Source: a virus. From it: 40,094 nucleotides of DNA. The first letter of the stretch is position 1, and every line of letters starts with the position of its first letter. Positions 16,490-24,141 of this stretch are shown one piece after another. The DNA lies in IMG/VR virus record IMGVR_UViG_3300044641_002097, positions 1 through 40,094 of that record; one strand, 5' to 3'. Below the pieces are notes generated by a model that did not search any database, was not told where the DNA came from, and saw only the letters and a list, made by a program, of their open reading frames with translations. Made by a program: the position numbers and the translations under genes.

Positions 16490-16693
16490 TTATTGGTTAG
16501 ACTGTTGATCTTGTTTGTCTGTATGTTCAAGGAGCAGTAGATACTCCCATAATGTCAATCTATCTATATCCAATCCGTAACGCTGTCGCATCATTGTGCG
16601 TTGGATGAATCCACGTTCGTTGATTCCTGCGAGTTTAATTGCTGGATGTACTCCAACTGCGAGGCGTTCACTTGTTCGACTGCTATCAAACAT
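16490..16693 (-). CDS. Tail assembly chaperone, -1 frameshift extension (T part)
   Basis: This frame is -1 relative to the chaperone gene, overlaps its 3' end and continues about 100 bases past its stop. The part beyond the stop (MMRQRYGLDIDRLTLWEYLL, then LLEHTDKQ) looks like the C-terminal extension of a G-T type fusion, which recruits tail tube and tape measure. The frame is open upstream through the overlap, as a frameshift needs. No perfect heptamer is present; ATTAAAC near the 3' end of the G frame is the nearest. An alternative is re-initiation at ATGATG, which overlaps the G stop codon. It is listed as a separate frame and not as an independent gene. Confidence 0.5.
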   Translation of the reverse strand: MFDSSRTSERLAVGVHPAIKLAGINERGFIQRTMMRQRYGLDIDRLTLWEYLLLLEHTDKQDQQSNQ

Positions 16694-17217
16694 TTCCTTA
16701 AAACGTCCTCTGATAGCTGTGGCAAAGGAAGCATATCCACGTGCCGCTGCAATATAAAAAAATGATCCACCTCACTGGATGCCTCCTTCCATCGTGCGAT
16801 CTTCTTAGCGATGTAGTCAGGGTCTACTTTGTACGGTGATTCATTCTCATCGAAGTACATAATAGCCGCAAACTTGTAAGCAATGTCTTCTGTCGGTACG
16901 GGGAATTGTGTGCGTTCTTTCAGCATTTCGACAAGCCTCACCATCTCAATGATATTAATGCTTTTCTGATTACGAAGGATAGTTTCAAACCCAAGTATGA
17001 AGTCTTGCAAATCCTCTTTCTTCAATCGCATATCCCATTCCTCATACACCTGCAACGCCTGTAATCCACGTTGGGAATAGGTATTCCACATATCGAGTAG
17101 CTTGTAATACTTGCGTCCTCTGTCCGTGAATGCCAATTCTACAATGTGTCCCTCCTCCAAGTTCCACTGTTTGGGCTTGGAAAACATTTCTAGTAGTTTC
17201 AATAAGATTTTCTTCAT
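16591..17217 (-). CDS. Tail assembly chaperone (G part)
   Basis: The 208-residue protein is mostly helical and charged, with EEGHIVELAFTDRGRKYYKLL near the N-terminus and a Ser/Gln/Asn-rich tail. It precedes, after three small genes, the tape measure gene, and its 3' end overlaps a -1 frame ORF as in lambda G/GT. It is expected to coat the tape measure during tail assembly. It begins at an ATGA overlap with the small gene before it. It is longer than many G proteins, and the start is well fixed by the overlap. Confidence 0.65.
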   Translation of the reverse strand: MKKILLKLLEMFSKPKQWNLEEGHIVELAFTDRGRKYYKLLDMWNTYSQRGLQALQVYEEWDMRLKKEDLQDFILGFETILRNQKSINIIEMVRLVEMLKERTQFPVPTEDIAYKFAAIMYFDENESPYKVDPDYIAKKIARWKEASSEVDHFFILQRHVDMLPLPQLSEDVLRKCLIAVEQVNASQLEYIQQLNSQESTNVDSSNAQ

Positions 17218-17426
17218 AGATTATTTTCTGTCATGTATTGTTGTACTTCCGTTTCAATGCTGTTGGGGTCTTTGCCGTATCGAACTAGAAAGCCTCCACG
17301 TAGTAGCTTCCACCGCCCATCTTTCCATTTCTTTACTTCCAACCTCTTAGCGTTTACCCATCTTTCAGGCTTCCCTGCACAGGCACACGTCCCTAAATAG
17401 CTGAATCCAAGTTCTTGTAGTGTCAT
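17214..17426 (-). CDS. Small protein with CxC motif, unknown function
   Basis: The 70-residue basic protein begins MTLQELGFSYLGTCACAGKP and has VKKWKDGRWKLLRGGFLVRYG in the middle. A frame up to a TTG at 17495 exists, but the ATG at 17426 makes an ATGA junction with the preceding gene and is preferred; an ATGA also links it to the chaperone gene. The CACAG pair could bind metal. No family was recognised. Confidence 0.65.
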   Translation of the reverse strand: MTLQELGFSYLGTCACAGKPERWVNAKRLEVKKWKDGRWKLLRGGFLVRYGKDPNSIETEVQQYMTENNL

Positions 17427-17704
17427 TCCGTTAATCGTGCTAATATGGTCGATAATCCTGCAAGGGCAAACACGTACAATACATAATATCCGCAATTAAG
17501 CAGATTCAGGTCGTGCATATACCAAAACGGTATAATACTATGCACCGATGCCATACAGGTAGGGCAGTTGAATAGTGGTTTGGTAACCCAATACGGTACT
17601 TTGGTTTCAATCCACAACGCAGGTTTACTGAATATCATTTCATCACCCGTTGCAAGGTGAAGCCCGACAATATACAGCGCATTGATGATTAGTAGCGTTA
17701 TCAT
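17423..17704 (-). CDS. Small membrane protein with CPTC motif
   Basis: The 93-residue protein has three hydrophobic stretches: about 1-17 (ITLLIINALYIVGLHLA), 50-63 and 70-88 (YYVLYVFALAGLSTI). FNCPTCMASVHS between the first and second recalls the DUF1360 group of small membrane proteins. It is joined by ATGA at both ends to its neighbours in the tail region. A membrane protein among tail genes is odd. Metal or redox use of the CPTC pair is speculation. Confidence 0.6.
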   Translation of the reverse strand: MITLLIINALYIVGLHLATGDEMIFSKPALWIETKVPYWVTKPLFNCPTCMASVHSIIPFWYMHDLNLLNCGYYVLYVFALAGLSTILARLTE

Positions 17705-18477
17705 GCCGAGTAGGAGTTGATAATAGTCAAATCAATACAGGAATAGTTCACATAGCCATACGTCAACACCACAGGGTTTCCGTTGGTGTCCTTTATCGTA
17801 ATCGTGAATGGGCTGTTGTAAGGGCTGAATAATCCTGTCGGGAAGTCGGCTGTGTTTATATCCGCTTCACCGTTTCCATCGGTTGTAACGCTGTACGTGT
17901 AGGTCTTGCCTGATTGACTGTCTAGAATGTTCAGCGTGTAGTCCGTGTTATCTGATAGCCCTAAAATGGTGATTGGTGTATCGCAAAAATCCGCTTCCTG
18001 CTGATAACAGCTAAGGCAGTCGGTTGCATCTTCTGGGTTGACGGATGGCGGACAGTCGGGGCAGGGAGTTTCGGCATTGCCAATCACCACACCATAGGCA
18101 AGATTAGGAGTAATGGCGGTGTAAAAGTTTGTAGGCGCAAACATCATTGTACCCGTTAAACTTGGATCTGTTGCTGTTCCGATCAGGTTAATTGACCACT
18201 GATTATAGTTGTTTAAACCAATCGTGACCGTTCCCCATGTATGGGTTTCGGTTGTCCAAACTACATCCGTGTAATAGCTTTGTATTGCTAATTTGATTTG
18301 TGCAAAAACAGTGTCCCGTACTGTTGCGTTGGTCATATCTTGGGCTAATATGAAAAACGTCACATTAGCCGTACCTCCATCGGTGCTACTAGCTATTGTT
18401 GACCAAGCCTCTGATGTAACGTTATAACTTGTTAACCACCTGAAATTGGTTATAAGTGATATGGGCTGTGTTGCCAT
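17701..18477 (-). CDS. Virion protein with C-terminal Ig-like domain
   Basis: The 258-residue protein follows the large terminase. Residues 1-130 form one domain (FRWLTSYNVTSEAW, TVTIGLNNYNQWSINLIG). A Cys/Pro linker at about 137-170 (PCPDCPPS, DCLSCYQQ) precedes an Ig-like or bacterial surface-type domain (LDSQSGKTYTYSVTTDGNGE to the end). It resembles tail or neck decoration proteins and was considered for the tail tube, but the 185-residue gene near 39 kb fits that role better by gene order. Confidence 0.5.
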   Translation of the reverse strand: MATQPISLITNFRWLTSYNVTSEAWSTIASSTDGGTANVTFFILAQDMTNATVRDTVFAQIKLAIQSYYTDVVWTTETHTWGTVTIGLNNYNQWSINLIGTATDPSLTGTMMFAPTNFYTAITPNLAYGVVIGNAETPCPDCPPSVNPEDATDCLSCYQQEADFCDTPITILGLSDNTDYTLNILDSQSGKTYTYSVTTDGNGEADINTADFPTGLFSPYNSPFTITIKDTNGNPVVLTYGYVNYSCIDLTIINSYSA

Positions 18478-18534
18478 TGCATAAACAAATCACGCTCATC
18501 CATCTGTGCCGTAGCCGAGTGCGAATATAATCAA

Positions 18535-19830
18535 TTAAATATTAAACCGTACAAAATCACCGTAAAAAGTTGCAAAAAGATAACGTAGGCAGTCGGCTAA
18601 GTCAGCCTCACGGGTTTTATCCTTCCTGTCCTTAAGTATCACCATCTTTTCTTCCTTGTACTCAATCTGTACGTTTTTCAGGTCGTAAATCATGTGAGGA
18701 CATTCATCGGACACGGCAAAGGGCATATTTTGCAGGATGGAATTACACAGGATGTAGGAATCAGCATGGGAACTATTCACCGTCAACTGCCTCATCTGTG
18801 CGGGTGCTAAGTCTAAGGTATTCTCAATCACGGTGTAGTAGTTGATATTCCCCTTTGTCAATGCTGACCTATTTGCGCCTGTTGCATCACCTGTAACTAG
18901 GAATAAGGCATGAGGCATATCCGCCTTTATTTGAGCGGTCAGGGTGTAAATATCCGATCCCATTATCCGCCACTCCTTGAATACCTTTAACCCTTCTGCA
19001 TCTTCCTGCGCTCCAATACAGGTTATTGGGTCACAGTTAAAGTCAAAGGACAGCATCACCTCCAACATCGGATTGTACGTAACGGGTTTTACGTGCTTTT
19101 CTTCCTTAAACGCATAGAAAAACGGTGCTTTCACCTCAAACGCATCCCAGTCCCCTAACACATAACGCCTGTAAGTAAGCGGGTCTAATCGGGACAGGTT
19201 CTTCATGTAGTCAGGGTCAGAACTCAACTCCTGATTATCTACGATGGTAGCGGGTAGGTAGTACCAATCATCAGGCATTGTGCCTTTGCGGTATGCTTCG
19301 AAGATTCGGGTCTTCACCCAGTTCTGCGTTGGGTTTACCGTTGCTAGGATAATCGGTTTCGCCATCGGGTCTATCCTCCACCGTCCTGCACGGATCAGGC
19401 ACACATCTAATAACCCCTCCTGTAATTCCTCAATTTGCTCTAACAGAAACCCGTTCACCTCTAATCCCTTAAACCTATCGAAGTCCTTATCATTCTGATA
19501 ATCCTCTGCCATGAAGATAATCCGTGAACCGTTGGTGAAGGTAGCAGTCAGGTCGTTTTGGTTGAAGTTCTGCAAAAAGTTCATCGGGCATAACTTCTTG
19601 AACGTTTCCAATGCTGTCTTTTTCATGGTCGGCACTGAATCCCTGATGACGCACCATTTACTATTCGGGTACACCTTGCATAAAAAGATCAGGTAGGCAA
19701 TGGCAACAAACGACTTGCCTCCACCCATCGCACCGCCATAAGTAAGCACCGTGTACTTCCCCGAATTACAGGCTTCTAAAAACTCATCCTGTTTTGGATA
19801 GGGTTTAAAAAGTAATTTCTTTGCCTCCAA
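18535..19830 (-). CDS. terL: Terminase large subunit
   Basis: The 431-residue packaging motor/nuclease has a Walker A GGAMGGGKS (32-40), Walker B with catalytic acids GFLLEQIEE (127-135), and coupling motif TVNPTQNW. Its RNase H-like nuclease domain has SFDFNCDP (about 246-253), GDATG and a C-terminal DLADCLRYL. Length and motifs are complete. No ATG lies upstream of the Walker motif. The frame starts at TTG (19830), 26 bases inside the small-subunit gene, and this start is accepted for lack of an alternative. It works with the portal, which is encoded 10 kb away. Confidence 0.92.
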   Translation of the reverse strand: MEAKKLLFKPYPKQDEFLEACNSGKYTVLTYGGAMGGGKSFVAIAYLIFLCKVYPNSKWCVIRDSVPTMKKTALETFKKLCPMNFLQNFNQNDLTATFTNGSRIIFMAEDYQNDKDFDRFKGLEVNGFLLEQIEELQEGLLDVCLIRAGRWRIDPMAKPIILATVNPTQNWVKTRIFEAYRKGTMPDDWYYLPATIVDNQELSSDPDYMKNLSRLDPLTYRRYVLGDWDAFEVKAPFFYAFKEEKHVKPVTYNPMLEVMLSFDFNCDPITCIGAQEDAEGLKVFKEWRIMGSDIYTLTAQIKADMPHALFLVTGDATGANRSALTKGNINYYTVIENTLDLAPAQMRQLTVNSSHADSYILCNSILQNMPFAVSDECPHMIYDLKNVQIEYKEEKMVILKDRKDKTREADLADCLRYLFATFYGDFVRFNI

Positions 19831-20089
19831 TGCTGAACGTCTGAACCTCTTTGGTTTCCACAGCCGCCTGTATTTCAGTTCGGGCTAACTTCGGTTTAAA
19901 ATACTCCAATACCATCAGGTAATTACGGGCAAATGTTTCATCATCCATTTGCGCTAAAACCGCATTAAACCGCTCTGTGTGAACGCTAGAAATGGCAGTA
20001 CCTAACGCCTCCCATTGCACGGTGCGTTCGTTCTTGCTTCCCTTTGGGCGTCCGTTGGGGTTTCCTGTTTGTCCTTTCTTCTGTGCCAT
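19805..20089 (-). CDS. terS: Probable terminase small subunit
   Basis: The 94-residue protein begins with a basic GNPNGRPKGSKNERT stretch, the signature of DUF5681-type terminase small subunits and other phage DNA-binding proteins. A helical rest follows (FNAVLAQMDDETFARNYL). It overlaps terL by 26 bp. It is short for TerS, and the HTH is not obvious; binding pac/cos DNA is inferred from position and the GRPKGSKN motif. Confidence 0.65.
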   Translation of the reverse strand: MAQKKGQTGNPNGRPKGSKNERTVQWEALGTAISSVHTERFNAVLAQMDDETFARNYLMVLEYFKPKLARTEIQAAVETKEVQTFSIGGKEITF

Positions 20090-20113
20090 TGTAATTAAAT
20101 GATAACTACATAT

Positions 20114-20785
20114 TTAGCTTTTAATCCAATATATCGGTGTACTGTTCGGCACTGCTTTAATTTCAGGCTTCAATCCTCTTTCTTCCCAAAACTCCATGAC
20201 TGCTGTACGAACTCCTGCCAATGCCCAGTCATCAATGATGATATACCCGCCTTTGCTGACCTTATCGTACAGTTGACGCAAGGCAAACATAGTCGGATCG
20301 TAAACGTCCATATCCAACCGTAGAATACTGATGCTGTCGGGTGCTTCGTATGGTATGGTATTCTGTACCCATCCCTTCACTAACTTCCAATTTGTATTAG
20401 GGTTGAACCACTTCACAAGGTTATGCGTTACCGATTCCTTACTATGCACGGTAATCCCCGATGATTTCAGCAGTTCCGATTCAGGCACATTTACATCATG
20501 GGTTATCTTTCCAATCCCCGCCTGTTCTTCATCTTTCCTACCCGCCAACTGGATGCCCTCAAATGAATCATATCCCCAAAACCTGCGATTAGTGTGATTC
20601 TCTGCTTTCAGGCATCCGTGAATCATCATTGCGAAGTTTGCCCCCGCTGCGATGCCACATTCCACAATATCCCCCTCAATGCCTAACGCACCTACACTGA
20701 ATCCAAGATCAAAGCTATTCTGCAAGGTTTCCCTAGTCGAATACGCTACACCTGCGATATGTGGATATAGTTCGTGTGGTTTCAT
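20114..20785 (-). CDS. TylF/MycF-family O-methyltransferase
   Basis: The 223-residue protein shows GDIVECGIAAGAN (38-50), the SAM-binding loop of macrocin-type sugar O-methyltransferases. LRLDMDVYDPTMFALRQLYD and GGYIIIDDW follow, with the metal-binding acidic residues. The ATG at 20785 is chosen over an upstream frame start because it gives a TAATG junction with the glycosyltransferase before it. It is the last gene of a four-gene glycan cluster and would methylate the sugar added by one of the three transferases. After it comes a 24-bp gap to terS. Confidence 0.82.
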   Translation of the reverse strand: MKPHELYPHIAGVAYSTRETLQNSFDLGFSVGALGIEGDIVECGIAAGANFAMMIHGCLKAENHTNRRFWGYDSFEGIQLAGRKDEEQAGIGKITHDVNVPESELLKSSGITVHSKESVTHNLVKWFNPNTNWKLVKGWVQNTIPYEAPDSISILRLDMDVYDPTMFALRQLYDKVSKGGYIIIDDWALAGVRTAVMEFWEERGLKPEIKAVPNSTPIYWIKS

Positions 20786-21429
20786 TACATTCCCTGCATT
20801 GCTACGATTCCATCTAACACTTCTGGAGCAAAGGTAACCCATCCCGACTGATTTTGCAAGTCCAAGTTATGTTTTGCCACTAATAGCGATAATACGGACT
20901 GATCGTGCCGTGAACCCCTGCAACGGTCATCATGGCTTTCTGTGTGTAGGCTATTATCCCACTTACCTTTAAACAGGTGTATGTGGTCAGCCCATTCATT
21001 AAACAGCCACCCCGTACTGATCTTGTCAAATCCTACCATCCCACCTACTGCATGAGGTTGCGTCATAGCCTCATCACGGTTGTAACCGAACGCCTCTAAC
21101 TGCCTGTCGTTGCACCACCACCCGTTGAACTGTCCGTGATTGTGCAGGATAAAGTACCCGTGCTTTTCGATGTGGTCAAAAATGGGTGTTGGGTCTTTCA
21201 TAAGCCATGCCGATGAATCCAACCACAGCACACGGTCGTAGGTCTTAAACGCATACTCCATGCAATGTAGTTTAAATGCGTAGGGCAGTTCTGAATGGGT
21301 CGGGCATCCGATAGGATAATCTGTGAAGCCCATGCAGTCAATGCCGAACTTTTCACAGGATGCTTTCAGTCGTGCCACCCCTTGAGGATACCATGCCGAG
21401 TTACCGAATGTTACGATGCAGTTGCTCAT
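20785..21429 (-). CDS. GT-A type glycosyltransferase
   Basis: The 214-residue protein opens with NCIVTFGNSAWYPQGVARLK and has LWLDSSAWL (68-76) in place of the usual DxD, a form seen in enzymes related to GT8 and to DUF1647-like proteins. SRHDQSVLSLLV near residue 175 resembles the acceptor-binding segment of that group. It is coupled by ATGA to the upstream transferase and by TAATG to the methyltransferase. Whether DSS binds metal is uncertain, so activity is inferred. Confidence 0.68.
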   Translation of the reverse strand: MSNCIVTFGNSAWYPQGVARLKASCEKFGIDCMGFTDYPIGCPTHSELPYAFKLHCMEYAFKTYDRVLWLDSSAWLMKDPTPIFDHIEKHGYFILHNHGQFNGWWCNDRQLEAFGYNRDEAMTQPHAVGGMVGFDKISTGWLFNEWADHIHLFKGKWDNSLHTESHDDRCRGSRHDQSVLSLLVAKHNLDLQNQSGWVTFAPEVLDGIVAMQGM

Positions 21430-21992
21430 TTCCTTGATCTATAACGGTAATAATACATCGGCTTATCTTCGATGAAGTATTCCTCATCAGGCGTAATTAA
21501 CCCCGCCTTACTAAGCCGTAGTGAATAGTCGTAATCTTCCCCATGTTTCAGGTCATTGTATCCGATCTGTCGGGCAATATCTGTTTTTATGGGGTTCAGG
21601 TGGTTAATGGGACGGTAATAGAACACACGCCCTTTAATGCGCTTATCGTGCCACGTTTTATGACGGCTTGAATGTTCAAACGGGTGCGGGTTGATGCCGT
21701 TGGTGGTGATGATACCCTTGAATCCGATTGCTGTTGCGCCCTTTTCGATGCCCTTGAACACCTCCACGAAGTACAGCGGGTTCACCTCATCATCCGCATC
21801 TATAAAGCAGATATAGGGCGTATCTACGTTATCTAGTAGCTGTTGCCGATACTGCCCAATGGATCGTGTGCCGTCATTGGGTAGCGACATAAACTGCACG
21901 GGATAGCCTTGTGCGTATTTATTCAGCACCACAATCAGCCTGTTGTAAAACAGTGCGTCCTTGTTGCGATATGGGATACAGACGGTGAGCAT
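21426..21992 (-). CDS. Family 2 glycosyltransferase
   Basis: The 188-residue GT2 enzyme has TVCIPYRNKDALFYNRL as its first strand and loop, FIDADDEV with the DxDD metal motif at 65-68, and GEDYDYSLRL (151-160), the catalytic-base region. It is compact with a full core and no membrane segment. It lies in the middle of the four-gene cluster, with overlaps at both ends (TAATG at 21992, ATGA at 21429). Confidence 0.82.
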   Translation of the reverse strand: MLTVCIPYRNKDALFYNRLIVVLNKYAQGYPVQFMSLPNDGTRSIGQYRQQLLDNVDTPYICFIDADDEVNPLYFVEVFKGIEKGATAIGFKGIITTNGINPHPFEHSSRHKTWHDKRIKGRVFYYRPINHLNPIKTDIARQIGYNDLKHGEDYDYSLRLSKAGLITPDEEYFIEDKPMYYYRYRSRK

Positions 21993-22642
21993 TAGCCGAG
22001 TTTAAACCCAGTTCTTTTTCTCATTTCAAAAAACTTCTTCCCTATATCCCATGCTTTCTGACTGTTTTCACGTTCATAAGTTGCGTCCATAGGTGATTTT
22101 TTATTCACATAGTGCCGATGCTCAAATACCACATCTAGCTTAATAAGTTCCCCGTGAATCTTAGCGCACTCGGTCAGGTCATTATCCGCAAACATACTAA
22201 AGTAGCGGGGATGGTAGACGTATCCGAGTTTCTCATACATTAATCGGTTCATGATGGGCAGTGTCACAATCTCATCCTGTATAGTATCCCGCACCTGAAT
22301 GACAGCAGGACGGTCTAATGGCATTGCCTGTTTGATGATGGTATCCCAACCTTTCGGGCATCCGAAATCATCGGACATAACCACGTAAATATCGGCTACG
22401 ATTTGACTACACGCAACATTCACGGCATCGACAATGGAGCGGTTAGGGTTTTGAATAATCTCATCATCCCCTTCGCCAAAAAGTTGGAAATATAGTGCCT
22501 GTTTGGGGTCGGATGAATCTATACTGATGACATATTCAAAATCATTATCAGCATTTTTCAGCCATTCATGATATGCTACACGTGCTTTATCAGGTCTTCC
22601 ACGTGAGGGGTGGATCAGGGCGATGGTGGTGTTATCTTCCAT
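21992..22642 (-). CDS. Family 2-like glycosyltransferase
   Basis: The 216-residue protein starts IALIHPSRGRPDKARVAY, a first strand/loop found in phage GT2-like proteins. It has VVMSDDFGCPKGWD around the metal motif (SDD, 90-92) and FEHRHY near the C-terminus. It is the first gene of the glycan cluster and overlaps the VRR-NUC gene by 11 bp, so it may be expressed with the early genes. Sugar and acceptor are unknown. Confidence 0.75.
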   Translation of the reverse strand: MEDNTTIALIHPSRGRPDKARVAYHEWLKNADNDFEYVISIDSSDPKQALYFQLFGEGDDEIIQNPNRSIVDAVNVACSQIVADIYVVMSDDFGCPKGWDTIIKQAMPLDRPAVIQVRDTIQDEIVTLPIMNRLMYEKLGYVYHPRYFSMFADNDLTECAKIHGELIKLDVVFEHRHYVNKKSPMDATYERENSQKAWDIGKKFFEMRKRTGFKLG

Positions 22643-22967
22643 AGTTCAATTCAATTAGTTGTATCACTTCATCGAGCGTATAGCATACATGGTATGACCA
22701 TCCGCAGTTTATTAGCCTTACTTCCCATTCCTTTTGTGTATCGGTTTGGGTATTCTTTCCCACTTTCAGTTCAATCGCTGTGCCTGCATACTCCCCGTGT
22801 GGGTTAAAGATCAGGCAGTCAGGTACACCCGCTTTCATGCCTTTGCGCTTGAGTTTATTGCCTGACTTCGGATCACGTTTGCCCTCATTCGGCACATGAC
22901 ACCACGACAACTTTCTAAGGTCTAAGTAGGACGCAACCGCCTGCTGAAATTGATCTTCGAGGTTCAT
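22632..22967 (-). CDS. VRR-NUC domain nuclease
   Basis: The 111-residue protein consists of one PD-(D/E)XK domain of the VRR-NUC type: an N-terminal helix with E4 (NLEDQFQQAV), GVPD (47-50), IELKVGKN (E66 and K68), and QKEW (78-81). All core catalytic residues are present. Stand-alone VRR-NUC proteins in phages are thought to resolve branched DNA or cut during recombination or packaging. It overlaps both neighbours (ATGA upstream, 11 bp downstream). Confidence 0.85.
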   Translation of the reverse strand: MNLEDQFQQAVASYLDLRKLSWCHVPNEGKRDPKSGNKLKRKGMKAGVPDCLIFNPHGEYAGTAIELKVGKNTQTDTQKEWEVRLINCGWSYHVCYTLDEVIQLIELNYGR

Positions 22968-23344
22968 TGTTTGTTAATCCAATCCTGACAGCTAAGTGAG
23001 TAATGGTTAGCGGGTAATGCGGTGAACTCATTGCGCCATACCCGTAATGCGATGCTGAAATATTTGCGCCCCTGTGCTGATTCACGATTCCAAGCAGATA
23101 GGTAGTACATGGTTTGGTTTACGTTCATCACCCCTATGTAGTCGGGGTGCTTTTCGGTTTGCTTATCGGGGTTCTCAAACATTGCACCCTTATTGAGTGC
23201 AAATGCGTCCCGTGCGGTGGTTTCCCAACAGGAGAGTGAATACTTGCCTGTTTCGGTGTTAATGCTTCCTCTGTAATGCGGGTGCTTTTCGGTGGGTCGC
23301 TTGTCGTTTTGGAATAATGCGCCTGTGTTCGGTTTGTCGTTCAT
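22964..23344 (-). CDS. Duplicated-domain small protein, unknown function (DUF736-like)
   Basis: The 126-residue protein is a tandem duplication with a period of exactly 45 residues: GALF (8-11) and GAMF (53-56), TEKHPHYRG (18-26) and TEKHPDYIG (63-71), YSLSCW (35-40) and YYLSAW (80-85). The single unit resembles small single-domain phage proteins of DUF736 type. Those are found near recombination genes and might bind nucleic acid, but that is not established. The ATG at 23344 is preferred over a TTG at 23353. A canonical promoter lies directly upstream. Confidence 0.65.
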   Translation of the reverse strand: MNDKPNTGALFQNDKRPTEKHPHYRGSINTETGKYSLSCWETTARDAFALNKGAMFENPDKQTEKHPDYIGVMNVNQTMYYLSAWNRESAQGRKYFSIALRVWRNEFTALPANHYSLSCQDWINKQ

Positions 23345-23359
23345 GGTATTCAATTACGG

Positions 23360-23389
23360 CAAATATACCAAACTTATTGAATATCCAAA
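23360..23389 (-). promoter_or_regulatory. Promoter before the nuclease/glycosylation region
   Basis: TATATTTG (23367-23360) on the minus strand has TTTG (23389-23386) 18 nt upstream, an almost ideal Bacteroidota promoter. Transcription would start close to the ATG at 23344, giving a very short leader. It could drive the duplicated-domain protein, VRR-NUC and the glycan cluster. Confidence 0.75.
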
Positions 23390-24141
23390 TAGGGCTGAAT
23401 AATCATGTGAACGGTTCGCCTGATGCACTCCCGCTTAATTTCGTCATCCTGTCCGATGGTTTCCGCATCCCTGATCTCCTTTACCGATTGCGCCATTAGC
23501 TTTGTTTCGGTCTTGACTTTAGCAAGGTCGGTTTTTACCTGCTCCCACAAGTTCTGCTTCCATTCAACGGTCAGGTGTGACAGCATCCCTTTTTCGGTCA
23601 TGTGGTCATAAATCCTCCACCAGTCCCAAAATTGTGGGATAGCTTTCTGTGTTTTTACGTAGTCAATCAGCCCATCGTATAACTTTTCGTTGATAATATA
23701 GTCGGGGGTGTCGGGGAAGGTTTTCGGGGTTTCGGATGCTTTCTTGCGCTGACTTTCCAACATTATCTTGCGCTTATAACCATCGTACTCCTTTAACACC
23801 TTGCTAATGAAGTCGATATTAAAATACCCATGAAACGGTACTTGGTTTTCAAACTTACAGGCAAGGTTTGTTTTTACGGCAAGTTCTATTTCTTCGATTC
23901 GGTAATTATACCAAAAATCCAGTGCGAAATTTAGCATTAGTTCGTACTCTTCGGCTTTTGGCATTCGCTCACCATTCACCCCAAGCATAGCGCAACATCG
24001 CTGAACCATTTGAGCAAATACGCCCCGTAGGTTCTGAACATACATGATCTTGGTGCATTTATTGGCTTCCTCCACCTGCTGCCATACGCTCACCCCATTC
24101 CCTGATGGAGTCGATTCGATCTTTTGGATTTGATTTGTCAT
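23374..24141 (-). CDS. Replication-associated protein (helicase-loader position), unknown family
   Basis: The 255-residue mostly helical protein overlaps the 3' end of the DnaD-like initiator gene by 83 bp. It has NKCTKIMYVQNLRGVFAQMV near the N-terminus and a charged middle (KYK/RKK-rich, about 118-137). Phages with DnaD-like initiators often encode a helicase loader next, so that role is possible, but no P-loop is visible and a DnaC-type loader is therefore excluded. It is better described as an unknown protein in the replication module. Confidence 0.6.
   Translation of the reverse strand: MTNQIQKIESTPSGNGVSVWQQVEEANKCTKIMYVQNLRGVFAQMVQRCCAMLGVNGERMPKAEEYELMLNFALDFWYNYRIEEIELAVKTNLACKFENQVPFHGYFNIDFISKVLKEYDGYKRKIMLESQRKKASETPKTFPDTPDYIINEKLYDGLIDYVKTQKAIPQFWDWWRIYDHMTEKGMLSHLTVEWKQNLWEQVKTDLAKVKTETKLMAQSVKEIRDAETIGQDDEIKRECIRRTVHMIIQPYLDIQ

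Noticed and set aside
17427-17495. TTG-initiated extension of the CxC small protein
   Set aside because: The ATG at 17426 makes an ATGA overlap with the previous gene, the standard junction in this genome.
23374-24141. DnaC/DnaB-type ATPase
   Set aside because: No Walker A or B motif occurs in the protein, so no replicative ATPase call was made.
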